From contig ABHC01000017.1 in assembly GCA_000171835.1 (NCBI GenBank), positions 62,001 to 126,000 on the forward strand: a stretch of DNA of 64,000 bases, read 5' to 3'. A program made the position numbers and the translations under genes. How positions within the stretch are numbered: position 1 is the stretch's first letter; every line of letters begins with the position of its first letter. This stretch comes from an alpha proteobacterium BAL199 (lineage in GTDB: Bacteria; Pseudomonadota; Alphaproteobacteria; Thalassobaculales; Thalassobaculaceae). The notes under the pieces are model-generated. The model had not been told where the DNA came from. It ran no database searches and was given only the letters and a program-made list of their open reading frames with translations. This document shows positions 1 to 8,169 of this stretch, one piece after another.

Positions 1-131
1 TCGGCCTGCGGTGGCAGGAACGCCGCGAACCGCATCGACGTTCCGGTCTCCACCGATTGATGCCGGAACACCGACTGGACGCCGCCGAAGGCCTTGGATT
101 GAGAGACGGTTTCAAGACCGGAGGAGGGCAT
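1..131 (-). CDS. fghA: S-formylglutathione hydrolase, N-terminal fragment (runs off window)
   Basis: The reverse strand reads MPSSGLETVSQSKAFGGVQS and continues as VFRH...TGTSMRFAAFLPPQA to the window edge. This matches the start of FghA/esterase D, which hydrolyses S-formylglutathione to formate and glutathione in the glutathione-dependent formaldehyde detoxification route. Only about 43 residues are visible, so the catalytic Ser-Asp-His cannot be checked. The ATG at 131 is preferred over the in-frame ATG at 137 because an AAGGA motif lies at proper spacing before 131. It starts 44 bp after the end of the M20 gene on the same strand and may share its transcript. Confidence 0.72.
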   Translation of the reverse strand, partial: MPSSGLETVSQSKAFGGVQSVFRHQSVETGTSMRFAAFLPPQA

Positions 132-175
132 GCTCATTCCTTGCTGTTTGGCAACGCCGTAAGCGGCTGGATCCG

Positions 176-1486
176 CTACCCGCCGACCGGCTCGACGCCG
201 CACCAGTCGGCGATGAACAGGGCAATGGCCTTGGTCGCTTCGCGGATCGACGGAATGTTCACCCGCTCGTCGAAGCCGTGGGCGTCCTCGCAGATCGGCC
301 CGTACACCATGCACGGCATGTCGGCGTACAACACGAACACTCGGCTGTCGATGTAGGCGGTCGCGATGTAGTCGACCGGCTTTTTGCCGGACACCCGCTC
401 ATGGCACCGACTCAGCACGATCTCGACGTCGCTGCCGGGCTCCAGATCGTAGCCTTCGGTGAAGAAGCCGTTCCAGACCACTTCCGGCGGGTTGTTCGAC
501 AGGAACGGGTGCCCCGACGCCGCCTTGCGCACCGCGTCTTCGATGTCGCGCTGCATCTCCTGCGGCTTGAAGCCGGGATAGATCGAGATCCGGCAGTCCA
601 TGGTGCACCAGGAAGGGACCGACGACGCCCAGTCGCCGCCGGCGATCTTGCCGACGTTCATGTTCACCGGATGGTCGCGGTCGGCGTAGTGCTTGGTTTC
701 GTGCCGGCGGGCGTTCCACTTGTCCTCGACCGCGCGCAAGGGGGCGACCAGATCCATTGCCGCCTGGATGGCGTTCGAGCCGGTGCCGGCGTGGGCCACG
801 TGCACAGGGTGACCGCGAACCTTGATCTGGAACCACTGCACGCCCATCGTCGCCCGGGTCATCCGGCCGCCGGACGGCTCGCTGATCAGGGCCGCATCGG
901 CCTTGTAGCCGCGCACCAGGGTGGCGAGCGCGCCGTTGCCGGTGCTCTCTTCCTCGCAGACGGTCTCCATGTGCACGGTGGCTGCGGGCTGCAGGCCGCA
1001 GCGGCGCAACGCGTCCAGGGCGAACATGTTGGCGACTACGCCGGCCTTCATGTCGCCGGCGCCACGTCCGTACATCCAATCGCCCTTGATGGTCGCGGCG
1101 AACGGCGGGTCGGCCCACATTTCCACCGGCCCGGTGGGAACCACGTCGATGTGGCCGTTCAGGATCAGCGACCGACCGGTCTCGTTGCGCGGTCGATGAG
1201 TGCCGACCACGTTCCAGGCGTGGGCATAGTCGACCGCCACCGGCGAGAAGCCGGGGTGATGCTCGATGTCCTTGGGATCCACCCGCCAGCGGTCCATCTC
1301 GTAGCCGCGCTGGCGCATCGCCTGGAACATCAGGTCCTGGGCCAAATGCTCCTGGCCGCGCACCGACGGGCGGCGCACCAGTTCCTGCAGAAACTCGATC
1401 TGCTCATCGAAGCCGGCGTCGACAGCGTCCGAAAGTCGACGCGCCAGTTCCTCACCGAGAGCTGCGCCCTGGTCTTCGCTCATCAT
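176..1486 (-). CDS. M20 family metallopeptidase (ArgE/DapE-like deacylase)
   Basis: This is a 436-residue cytoplasmic amidohydrolase of the M20 family. Metal-site residues are visible: H112 and D114 in NGHIDVVPTG, the bridging D145 in GRGAGDMKAG, and the acidic pair in CEEESTGNG (about residues 178-180). The inserted dimerisation domain lies at roughly 205-320. The family includes acetylornithine deacetylase, succinyl-diaminopimelate desuccinylase and many N-acyl or carbamoyl amino acid hydrolases, and the sequence alone does not give the substrate. It is of the long ArgE/DapE type often found in catabolic loci rather than biosynthetic operons. Adjacent ATGs at 1486 and 1483 are both possible starts. 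It lies between hspQ upstream and fghA downstream, all on the minus strand. Confidence 0.85.
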   Translation of the reverse strand: MMSEDQGAALGEELARRLSDAVDAGFDEQIEFLQELVRRPSVRGQEHLAQDLMFQAMRQRGYEMDRWRVDPKDIEHHPGFSPVAVDYAHAWNVVGTHRPRNETGRSLILNGHIDVVPTGPVEMWADPPFAATIKGDWMYGRGAGDMKAGVVANMFALDALRRCGLQPAATVHMETVCEEESTGNGALATLVRGYKADAALISEPSGGRMTRATMGVQWFQIKVRGHPVHVAHAGTGSNAIQAAMDLVAPLRAVEDKWNARRHETKHYADRDHPVNMNVGKIAGGDWASSVPSWCTMDCRISIYPGFKPQEMQRDIEDAVRKAASGHPFLSNNPPEVVWNGFFTEGYDLEPGSDVEIVLSRCHERVSGKKPVDYIATAYIDSRVFVLYADMPCMVYGPICEDAHGFDERVNIPSIREATKAIALFIADWCGVEPVGG

Positions 1487-1564
1487 CGCCGCCTGTGATC
1501 CGGTTTCAGTTAGACCCCGGTATCCTGCGCCAACGCAGCGGCTGGCCGCAAGCAGGCTCGGAGG

Positions 1565-1900
1565 CTAAGCGGTCGGTTGCTTGAAGACGTAGCGGCCGTC
1601 TTCCAGGCGGTCGAAGAACTCTGGCACCTTGGGGTGGTCGACCGGGCCGTTGGTGGCGTCCTCGACCAGGTTCTGCTCGGAGACATAGGCGACGTAGTAG
1701 CTCTCCGGATTCTCGGCGAGCAGGTGGTAGAACGGCTGGTCCCGGCGCGGTCGCATGTGCTCTGGAATGGATTCGTACCATTCCTCGGTGTTGGCGAATT
1801 CCGCATCGATGTCGAACACCACCCCGCGGAAATCGTGCAGGCGGTGCCTGACGATGGCTCCCAGGGAGAAGTTCGGCGCGACAATCTTCATTCGGTCCAT
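1565..1900 (-). CDS. hspQ: Heat shock protein HspQ (YccV-like)
   Basis: This codes for a small protein of about 111 residues with the YccV/HspQ beta-barrel fold. Family hallmarks are the N-terminal FSLGAIVRHRLHDFRGVVFD stretch, then P-F-Y-H-L-L-A and YVAYVSEQNLV. In enterobacteria HspQ was described as a hemimethylated-DNA-binding or protein-quality-control factor and is a Lon specificity enhancer and substrate. In alphaproteobacteria the function is presumed similar. The start is either ATG 1900 (MDRMKI) or ATG 1891 (MKIVAP), neither with a strong ribosome site. The open frame continues far upstream, but that part is antisense to mct and is not coding. It is transcribed divergently from mct. 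Confidence 0.85.
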   Translation of the reverse strand: MDRMKIVAPNFSLGAIVRHRLHDFRGVVFDIDAEFANTEEWYESIPEHMRPRRDQPFYHLLAENPESYYVAYVSEQNLVEDATNGPVDHPKVPEFFDRLEDGRYVFKQPTA

Positions 1901-1993
1901 CCCGGCGTTCAACGGCGGCAATATCACCACATATTTGATCTTTTTGGCGCGAGGGACAAGATTGCTGCTCTGCATCATCAGGGAGATCGCATC

Positions 1994-3220
1994 ATGTTCG
2001 GCCCGCTTGGCCATCTGCGCGTGGTCGAAGGCTCGGCGTTCGTGGCCGCCCCGCTCGCCGGGCTGACGCTGGCCCAGGCCGGGGCCGACGTGATCCGCTT
2101 CGATCCCCCTGGCGGTGGGCTGGACTACCGCCGTTGGCCGTTGGCCTCGGCGTCCGGGCGCAGCCTGTTCTGGACTGGGCTGAACAAGGGCAAGCGCTCG
2201 CTGTGCGTCGACATCCGCCGGCCCGAAGGGCGGGAATTGGTGCAAAGCCTCGTTGCCGCTCCGGGCGACGGCGGCGGACTGCTGCTGACCAATTTCGCCG
2301 GTCTGCCGTGGCTTTCGGACGAGGCACTGCGGGCGCGTCGAGACGACGTAATCAAGTTGGAGATCACTGGCAATCACGACGGCTCGAACGCTGTCGACTA
2401 CACGATCAACCCTGCGGTTGGTTTGCCGACGATGACCGGTACCGGCGGACGTGAAGCGCCGACCAACCACGTGCTGCCGGCTTGGGATGTGGCCTGCGGG
2501 TTGAGCGCGGCGTTCGGCCTGGTTTCGGCGACGATCGAACGGGCGCGCACCGGCCAAGGCAAGTCGATTCGGCTGGCGCTGTCGGACGTGGCGTTCGCGA
2601 CGGTCGGCCATCTCGGGATCCTGGCCGAGGCGTCGGTCAACGGCGTCGACCGGGAGCCGTCCGGCAACGATCTGTATGGCGCGTTCGGCCGGGACTTCCC
2701 GACCGCCGACGGCGAGCGGGTGATGATCGTCGCGCTGACCTCGAAGCAGTGGACGGCGCTGGTCGAGGTCTGCGGGATTGCCACGGCGGTCCAGGACCTG
2801 GAAGCGCGGCTCGGCCTCAGCCTGCGCGACGAGGGTGCCCGCTACACCCACCGCGAGGCGATTGCCGGTTTGGTGGCCCCGTGGATAGCCGCTCGAAACC
2901 TGTCCGACATTGCGCCGGCATTCGATGCCGCCGGGGTGTCCTGGGGACCTTACCAGACGGTCCGGCAGGCGCTTGAGCGCGATCCACGGGCGTCGGTTGC
3001 CAACCCGATGTTCGCGATGGTCGATCAGCCGGGCGTTGGACCCGTCCTGGCGGCCGGATCGCCTTTCGCAACCGCGGATGAAGAGCGTTCGCCGCCGCGC
3101 GCGGCCCCCGTTCTCGGAGCGGATAACGATGCCATCCTGGGGGACATTCTAGGCTTGCCGTCGGGCGCTATCGGCAAGCTGTACGACGCTGGCATCCTGG
3201 CACGCGAGGAGGTCGGCTAA
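1994..3220 (+). CDS. mct: Family III CoA-transferase, probable 2-methylfumaryl-CoA isomerase (Mct)
   Basis: This 408-residue protein is of the CaiB/BaiF (formyl-CoA transferase) family. As I recall the Chloroflexus mesaconyl-CoA C1-C4 CoA transferase, the resemblance runs along the whole chain: LRVVEGSAFVAAPL, TLAQAGADVIRFDP, GGGLDYRRWP, NKGKRSL, NHVLPAWD and NPMFAMV. The predicted nucleophilic Asp is D135 in VDYTINPAVGLPTMTG. Mct moves CoA between the C1 and C4 carboxyls of mesaconate in the 3-hydroxypropionate bicycle, the part that assimilates glyoxylate and propionyl-CoA. No other bicycle gene is adjacent, so the role here is inferred. ATG 1994 is chosen because GGGAGA sits 7 nt upstream; the frame is open further upstream but antisense to hspQ. 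A generic CaiB-type transferase is the alternative. Confidence 0.75.
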   Translation: MFGPLGHLRVVEGSAFVAAPLAGLTLAQAGADVIRFDPPGGGLDYRRWPLASASGRSLFWTGLNKGKRSLCVDIRRPEGRELVQSLVAAPGDGGGLLLTNFAGLPWLSDEALRARRDDVIKLEITGNHDGSNAVDYTINPAVGLPTMTGTGGREAPTNHVLPAWDVACGLSAAFGLVSATIERARTGQGKSIRLALSDVAFATVGHLGILAEASVNGVDREPSGNDLYGAFGRDFPTADGERVMIVALTSKQWTALVEVCGIATAVQDLEARLGLSLRDEGARYTHREAIAGLVAPWIAARNLSDIAPAFDAAGVSWGPYQTVRQALERDPRASVANPMFAMVDQPGVGPVLAAGSPFATADEERSPPRAAPVLGADNDAILGDILGLPSGAIGKLYDAGILAREEVG

Positions 3221-3222
3221 GT

Positions 3223-3432
3223 TCAGTCCCGGCGAGCCTGGAGGATCGTGACTGCTGCTAGAATGACCAAGCACCCGACCATCAGGCCGGCACCGCCTGC
3301 CAGAGGTTTGGCAATGCCAAGATTGATCGATGCCGTGACTGCTCCAAACAGGACCAATACCGCTCCGGTCAACCGGGCATCGGCCAGGAACATGCCGAGC
3401 AGTTCCTTGAGGACATCTTTCAGCAGGTTCAT
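3223..3432 (-). CDS. Small two-helix membrane protein
   Basis: A 69-residue hydrophobic protein (starting MNLLKDVLKELLGMFLADAR) with two predicted transmembrane helices at about 20-40 and 45-65 and a basic C-terminus. I do not recognise the family. Its ATG overlaps the stop of the upstream membrane protein gene as ATGA, so the two are almost certainly translationally coupled, and GGGGAGA upstream supports the start. It probably works with, or stabilises, the larger membrane protein. Confidence 0.65.
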   Translation of the reverse strand: MNLLKDVLKELLGMFLADARLTGAVLVLFGAVTASINLGIAKPLAGGAGLMVGCLVILAAVTILQARRD

Positions 3433-4187
3433 GTGATGATCTCCCCGGTGGGTCGGCGAAGCACCGTCGCTAAGCCGAACCCGGTGGCAAGGAACAGTGC
3501 AGCGAACAGGAGCAGCACTAGATCGCCTCCAGGCCAGTCGATGCCAAGTCCTTCTCCGGTCCAGAACACCCCGAACGCTGCCAGCATGACGCCGACGCCG
3601 AACTTCAGAGTGTTCTCCGGCACGCGAGAGAGTGGACGATGCAACGCTGCGCCGACCGCAAGCACCGCAGCGCAGGCTGCAGCAGCGCCCAGGGCCGCCG
3701 CCGCCAGCAGGCCGCGACCGGCGCCAACCGCGATGACGATGAAGATGACTTCCAGACCCTCCAGCAGCACCGCCTTGAACGCGGTCAGGCCAGCGATCCA
3801 ATCGAGCGAAGCGGTGCTTCGCGAGGTTTGGCTCGACAGTTCCGCAGTTTCTTTCGCAAAGGCGGCGTCTTCATCGTGGAGTGGCAGCACACCGGCGGAG
3901 CGCAGTATCGCCTTCCTCAACCAACCCATTCCGAACACCAACAGCAAAACGCCGATCACCAGCTGCAGCGCGTGCAGCGGCACACGGTCGAGCAACGGGC
4001 CGAGCGTAACGACCATCAGTGCGAGAACGCCAAGTGCGGTGGCAGTTCCCGTCACGGCGGGGCGCCACCCTCGAAGCGTACCGACCGCAAGGACGATGGT
4101 GAACGCCTCGACCACCTCGACTATCGACGCTGCGAACGCCGAACCGACAGCGGGTGCCGCGACCGTCCACGATGCTGTATCGATCAT
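3429..4187 (-). CDS. Polytopic membrane protein (COG4280-type, FTR1/TMEM165-like)
   Basis: A 252-residue protein with about six transmembrane segments arranged as two related halves. Each half has an acidic intramembrane motif: SIVEVVEAFTIVLAVG near residue 20 and LLEGLEVIFIVIAVG near residue 140. The second resembles the REGLE motif of FTR1 iron permeases and the paired acidic motifs of TMEM165/GDT1 cation exchangers, so cation transport is a reasonable inference but is not proved. The central cytosolic loop (about 95-125) is charged. The stop overlaps the start of the small membrane protein gene. The start faces a divergent RpiR regulator across an 80-bp gap that holds a long inverted repeat. 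Confidence 0.6.
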   Translation of the reverse strand: MIDTASWTVAAPAVGSAFAASIVEVVEAFTIVLAVGTLRGWRPAVTGTATALGVLALMVVTLGPLLDRVPLHALQLVIGVLLLVFGMGWLRKAILRSAGVLPLHDEDAAFAKETAELSSQTSRSTASLDWIAGLTAFKAVLLEGLEVIFIVIAVGAGRGLLAAAALGAAAACAAVLAVGAALHRPLSRVPENTLKFGVGVMLAAFGVFWTGEGLGIDWPGGDLVLLLFAALFLATGFGLATVLRRPTGEIIT

Positions 4188-4197
4188 GCGTGACCTC

Positions 4198-4249
4198 GAT
4201 TGTCGTGAACGCTACTGATATTTGAAACAATGTAGTATTCACAACAATC
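4198..4249. promoter_or_regulatory. Inverted repeat, candidate RpiR operator
   Basis: The arms are GATTGTCGTGAACGCTAC (4198-4215) and GTAGTATTCACAACAATC (4232-4249). The second arm reverse-complements to GATTGTTGTGAATACTAC, which matches the first at 15 of 18 positions. The 16-bp centre is AT-rich. The repeat fills the space between the divergent membrane cassette and the rpiR-type gene, which suggests an operator serving both. The binding protein is inferred from position only. Confidence 0.6.
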
Positions 4250-4267
4250 ACCGTCAATGGAGTTCTG

Positions 4268-5134
4268 ATGACACCACGCTCATTCACCGATCACGTCCTG
4301 TCACTGGAGGCCCAACTCAGCCCGGCAGAGCGGCGCGTCGCCCAGCATTTTCGGGATCATCGGGAAGAGGTCCTGTTGGCTTCGGCTGCCGAGTTGGCGC
4401 GCAAGGCGGGCACAAGTGACGCCACGGTGATACGCACGGTTCGGACCCTGGGCTATGACGGCCTTGATGCGATGCGCCGGGCCATCGCCCAGGAATTGCG
4501 GCGGCACCTCAGTCCGGCCGCCCGCATTGCGCGGACCTTGCATGAGATTGGCGACGACCTGGATGCGGTGTTCAACGCCACGCTTGATCTGCACGCCGCG
4601 TCGATTGTTGCCCTGAAACAGAAGATTAGGCCGGCGCAGTTCAGGATGGCGGTCGACCATGCGCTTCGGGCCGACCGAATCGCGGTGTTCGGGATCGGGC
4701 CGTCCGGCGCGATGGCGGGGTACCTCGCAATGCAACTCGGCCGGTTTGGCATCGACACGATGACGTTGAGTGACACCGGCCTGCTGCTGGCGGATAGGCT
4801 GCTGAACCTCCGCAAGGGCGACCTGCTTGTGGTCATGGCCTACAGCCGGGTCTATCCGGAGTTGCGGGCGCTGCTGGACCGGGCGGACGCACTCGGGCTG
4901 CCGAAGATTCTGGTGACCGATACCTTGGGTCCTGAACTCGCTGGCCGGGTTGAGTTGGTGCTCGACATCCCGCGCGGCCGGGCCGACACCATCAGCCTGC
5001 ACACCGCGACGCTGGCGTTCATCGAAGCGTGGCTGGTCGGGATTGCGTCGCAGCGAAAGGCGCAGACCGTGGAGGCGCTGGGCGAGTTGAATCGGCTGCG
5101 CGCCGCCGTGGCTGGACCGGATCTGTCGCTGTAG
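4268..5134 (+). CDS. MurR/RpiR family transcriptional regulator
   Basis: This 288-residue regulator has an N-terminal HTH_6 domain (about 1-75, including LSPAERRVAQHF and GTSDATVIRTVRTLGYDG) and a C-terminal SIS sugar-isomerase-like domain (about 120-260, with VFGIGPSGAMAGYLA and VVMAYSRVYPEL). SIS domains of this family usually sense a phosphorylated sugar or related metabolite. The gene is divergent from the FTR1-like membrane cassette with an 18-bp-arm inverted repeat between them, so local control and autoregulation are likely. The effector is unknown. The 3' end lies 4 bp from the end of the convergent EamA gene. Confidence 0.85.
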   Translation: MTPRSFTDHVLSLEAQLSPAERRVAQHFRDHREEVLLASAAELARKAGTSDATVIRTVRTLGYDGLDAMRRAIAQELRRHLSPAARIARTLHEIGDDLDAVFNATLDLHAASIVALKQKIRPAQFRMAVDHALRADRIAVFGIGPSGAMAGYLAMQLGRFGIDTMTLSDTGLLLADRLLNLRKGDLLVVMAYSRVYPELRALLDRADALGLPKILVTDTLGPELAGRVELVLDIPRGRADTISLHTATLAFIEAWLVGIASQRKAQTVEALGELNRLRAAVAGPDLSL

Positions 5135-5137
5135 GTG

Positions 5138-6118
5138 CTACCGGTCTTCCTTCGAAGCTTCCGCAACCTCGGCGATCGAGCCACCGGGGTTGGTCGGCAT
5201 GCCGGTGATCAGGCGTTCGCGGTGCCAGACGTAGATGCCGGCGGCGACCAGCAATGCCCCGCCAATCAGAGTCGGCGCGTCGGGATACGAGCCGAAGGCG
5301 AAGACGCCGATCAGGATCGCCCACACCAGGGTGCTGTAGGAGAATGGCGCGATCAACGACGCTGACGCCAGCATGAACGCCCGGATCGTTAGGTACTGGC
5401 CGGCCACATGGCAGATCGCGATGGCGACCAGGAAACTCCATTCGGCCGGAGTCGGGTTTCGCCAGTCGAGGATGCCAAGCGGGATGATCGCAACCAGGCC
5501 GGACACGGTCGACCAGATCAGGATGGTCAGCGGTCCCTCGGTTCCGCGCATCTGGCGGGTCAGGATCAGGCCGGCCGCCCAGCACAGCGAGGATACCAGC
5601 GGAAGCAACATCGCCAGCTGGAACACGTCGCTGCCTGGCCGCAGGATCAGCAGCACTCCGACGAAACCGGCGCCGACCGCAGCCCACCGACGGATTCCGA
5701 CCTTCTCACCCAGGAACGGAATCGACAGCGCGGTGACGTACAACGGCGAGACGAAGCCGATGGCGGTCGCGGTTTCCAGCGGGAGATGGACCATGGCGTG
5801 GACGAACAGCGTCGCCGAGCCGATCAGCAGGACACCACGCGCAATGTGGGCGACCGGCCGGCTGGTGCGCCAGGGCCGCGCGTACCAGTGCCGCAGCACC
5901 GCCGGCACCAGCAGCACCGAGACCAGAGCGTAGCGCAGCAGGATGATCTGTTCGGCCGCCATGCCGGACCCGGCGAGGCCCTTGGCGAAACCATCCATCG
6001 CGGTGAACACGAAATTGGCGCCGAGCAGGAAGCCGATCGCCAGCAAGGGCTGGTCGGGTGCGATGCCCGGGGGCGGCGACGATCGATCGGCGGTTGTCGC
6101 CGCCTGGGGACGTGCCAT
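5138..6118 (-). CDS. EamA/RhaT family (DMT) transporter
   Basis: This 326-residue inner-membrane protein has ten predicted transmembrane helices formed by two EamA repeats (about 25-160 and 170-305). Typical features are AEQIILLRYALVSVLLVP in helix 2, ATAIGFVSPLYVTALSIPFLGE in repeat 1 and SASLIAPFSYSTLVWAILIG in repeat 2. DMT transporters export amino acids, nucleobases or other metabolites; the substrate cannot be deduced. The N-terminal 20 residues are polar and cytosolic. It is convergent with the RpiR gene and stands alone. A second, less similar EamA protein is encoded at 37689-38627. Confidence 0.85.
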   Translation of the reverse strand: MARPQAATTADRSSPPPGIAPDQPLLAIGFLLGANFVFTAMDGFAKGLAGSGMAAEQIILLRYALVSVLLVPAVLRHWYARPWRTSRPVAHIARGVLLIGSATLFVHAMVHLPLETATAIGFVSPLYVTALSIPFLGEKVGIRRWAAVGAGFVGVLLILRPGSDVFQLAMLLPLVSSLCWAAGLILTRQMRGTEGPLTILIWSTVSGLVAIIPLGILDWRNPTPAEWSFLVAIAICHVAGQYLTIRAFMLASASLIAPFSYSTLVWAILIGVFAFGSYPDAPTLIGGALLVAAGIYVWHRERLITGMPTNPGGSIAEVAEASKEDR

Positions 6119-6203
6119 GGCGCTAGCTCGGCTGACGGACGCGGTCTGCGCCCCTCAGCCATTCGGACCGAAAGCGTGAGGGTGTGCAAGCCTATATCCG
6201 ACC

Positions 6204-7214
6204 TCAACCGTCGGTCAGATCGCCAACCGCCTTGCGTAGGAACCGCATGTCGACCGGGTTCAGCGCCGGGTTGCCGGCGCGGTGGCCCCAGATCGACTCG
6301 ATCGGCCGGAACTCGGCGTTCGGCATCTTTGCGGTTTCGGCCTCGCTGTCCTCCGGCGTGAAGTACAGATCGGTGCGTGACGGCATGATGATCGCCCTCG
6401 CGGTGATCGCGCCCAGCGCCTTGTCCAGATCGCCGCCGTAGATCGGATTGTCACTGATGTCCGACAGCTCCCAGGTCTTCAGGCTGGCCACCAGATCGTC
6501 GCCGGAGCGGCGCAGGAAGTTGGCTTCCCAACTGCGCACCAGCCAATCCTCCAGGCTGCTGAAGCCGACCGTCAGGTGCAGGTTCTCGCGGTAGAACGCC
6601 TGGCTCATCGCCCAGCCGGCGTAGACCCGGCCCATGGCGCGCAGGCCGGTCACCGGTCGTTCGGTGAAGTACGATCCGCGCCACGCCGCGTCGGCGGTCA
6701 GGGTGGCGCGCACCCCGTCGATGAACACCTTGTTGTGCACCGAGGTTCGAGCCGAGCCGCAGACCGCGACGATCCGCGCGACCCGATCCGGGAAGATGGC
6801 ACCCCAGTGCAGGGCCTGTTGCGCGCCCATCGACCAGCCATAGGCCAGCGCGATCCGCTCAACCCCGAACACCTCCTCCAGCAGCCGCTTCTGGGCGTGC
6901 ACGTTGTCCCAGTGGGTGAACTCCGGGATCCGGCCGTGACCGAACGGCTCGCCCAGAGTGCTCGGCGAGGTCGACAGCCCGTTGGTGAACATGTTTGGGA
7001 TGACGATGAACCAGCGTCCGGGGTCCAGCACCTTGTCCGGCGCGATCAGCCACTCGGTGTCGGTGTGTTGGGCGCCGTAGGAGGTGGGGTACAGCACGAC
7101 GTTCGACTTGTCGGGCGCGAGTGTCCCGTAGGTCTTGTAGACGATGCGCGCGTTCGGGACGGTCATGCCGCGCTGCAGCGTGGTCGTGCCCAGGTCGAAT
7201 GTCTGCTGGTCCAT
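6204..7214 (-). CDS. Alpha/beta hydrolase of the MetX (homoserine acetyltransferase-like) group
   Basis: This 336-residue alpha/beta-fold enzyme resembles homoserine O-acyltransferases over its length: N-terminal strands with IVYKTYGTLAPDKSNVVLYP, the nucleophile elbow GWSMGAQQ (S128), an acid in PSRTDLYFTPED and a histidine in IWGHRAGNP. It lacks other features of true MetX, and proteins of this subgroup are usually annotated simply as alpha/beta hydrolases, so an unidentified ester or thioester substrate is more likely than homoserine. The ATG at 7214 is preferred to 7232 because GAGGG lies 8 nt before it. It is transcribed divergently from the TauD-type dioxygenase gene, suggesting a shared catabolic role. 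Confidence 0.7.
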   Translation of the reverse strand: MDQQTFDLGTTTLQRGMTVPNARIVYKTYGTLAPDKSNVVLYPTSYGAQHTDTEWLIAPDKVLDPGRWFIVIPNMFTNGLSTSPSTLGEPFGHGRIPEFTHWDNVHAQKRLLEEVFGVERIALAYGWSMGAQQALHWGAIFPDRVARIVAVCGSARTSVHNKVFIDGVRATLTADAAWRGSYFTERPVTGLRAMGRVYAGWAMSQAFYRENLHLTVGFSSLEDWLVRSWEANFLRRSGDDLVASLKTWELSDISDNPIYGGDLDKALGAITARAIIMPSRTDLYFTPEDSEAETAKMPNAEFRPIESIWGHRAGNPALNPVDMRFLRKAVGDLTDG

Positions 7215-7319
7215 CGTCGTGCCCTCGTTCATCGGTCTCGTGCCGCCGGTCACGGTAGGCCGGGCGAATTGCCTGCGCTAGCATCGGCTGAACGCGACGA
7301 CCTGACGGAGACGCCTGCC

Positions 7320-8159
7320 ATGGCTGCGACAACCCTGACCGTGAAACCGGTGGCGGGCGCGATCGGCGCCGAGGTCGGCGGCGTCGACCTGTCGCAGAAG
7401 CTGTCCGACGCGATGGTCGGCGCGATCCGCAAGGCGCTGCTGGATCATCTGGTGATCTTCTTCCGCGATCAGGAACTGACGCCGGAGCAACTGATGGCGT
7501 TCTCGCTGCGCTTCGGCCAACCGGTCGCCTATCCGTTCGTGAAAGGGCTCGACGGGTTCCCGGAGATCACCCCGATCCTGAAGCGCGAGGAGGACCGCAG
7601 CAATTTCGGTGGGCTGTGGCACTCCGACACGGTCTACCAGCAGGTGCCGCCGATGGGCACCATCCTGTACGCGCTGGAGGTGCCGCCCTATGGCGGGGAC
7701 ACCGAGTTCGCCAACCAGTACATCGCTTACGAGACGCTGTCGGAGCCGCTGCGGAACTTCTTGGGCGGACTGACGGCGGTGCACATCTCGGGCAAGGGAA
7801 CCGCACAGAAGACCCGCACCGACATGATGAAGCATTCGTCAGTCGGCCTGAAGGGCGACGAACTGGTCTCCCGCCACCCGGCGGTGCGCACCCACCCGGA
7901 GACCGGCCGGAAGGTGCTGTACGTCAACGTCGCCCATACCACGCATTTCGAGGGCATGACCGAGGACGAGAGCGCGCCGATCCTGGAGTTCCTGTTCCGC
8001 CATCAGATCAAGTCGGAGCTGACCTGCCGGTTCCAGTGGACGAAGGGCGCGGTGGCGTTCTGGGACAACCGCTGCACTCAGCACAACCCGATCAACGACT
8101 ACCACGGCTTCCGTCGGATGATGCACCGCGTCACATTGGCCGGCGACAAACCGGCCTGA
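7320..8159 (+). CDS. TauD/TfdA family Fe(II)/2-oxoglutarate dioxygenase
   Basis: A 279-residue cytosolic oxygenase. The facial triad is visible: H101 and D103 in LWHSDT and distal H255 in RCTQHNP, with R265/R266 in HGFRRMMHR positioned to bind 2-oxoglutarate. It conserves the TauD/TfdA N-terminus (VAGAIGAEVGGVDLS) and VIFFRDQ. The family hydroxylates sulfonates, phenoxyacetates, alkyl sulfates and similar compounds, leading to cleavage; the substrate here is not specified. ATG 7320 follows a GGAG site. It sits between a divergent MetX-like hydrolase and a convergent flavoprotein oxidoreductase, so the three may serve one catabolic route. Confidence 0.87.
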   Translation: MAATTLTVKPVAGAIGAEVGGVDLSQKLSDAMVGAIRKALLDHLVIFFRDQELTPEQLMAFSLRFGQPVAYPFVKGLDGFPEITPILKREEDRSNFGGLWHSDTVYQQVPPMGTILYALEVPPYGGDTEFANQYIAYETLSEPLRNFLGGLTAVHISGKGTAQKTRTDMMKHSSVGLKGDELVSRHPAVRTHPETGRKVLYVNVAHTTHFEGMTEDESAPILEFLFRHQIKSELTCRFQWTKGAVAFWDNRCTQHNPINDYHGFRRMMHRVTLAGDKPA

Positions 8160-8169
8160 GGCGCAGGCC

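Noticed and set aside
1565-2851. Long minus-strand open frame extending HspQ by about 300 codons
   Set aside because: The extension is antisense to the well-supported mct gene and has no family resemblance; high GC creates many such frames.
6204-7214. Homoserine O-acetyltransferase (metX)
   Set aside because: The fold and GWSMG elbow fit, but context is catabolic and no met genes adjoin, so only a MetX-like hydrolase call is supported.
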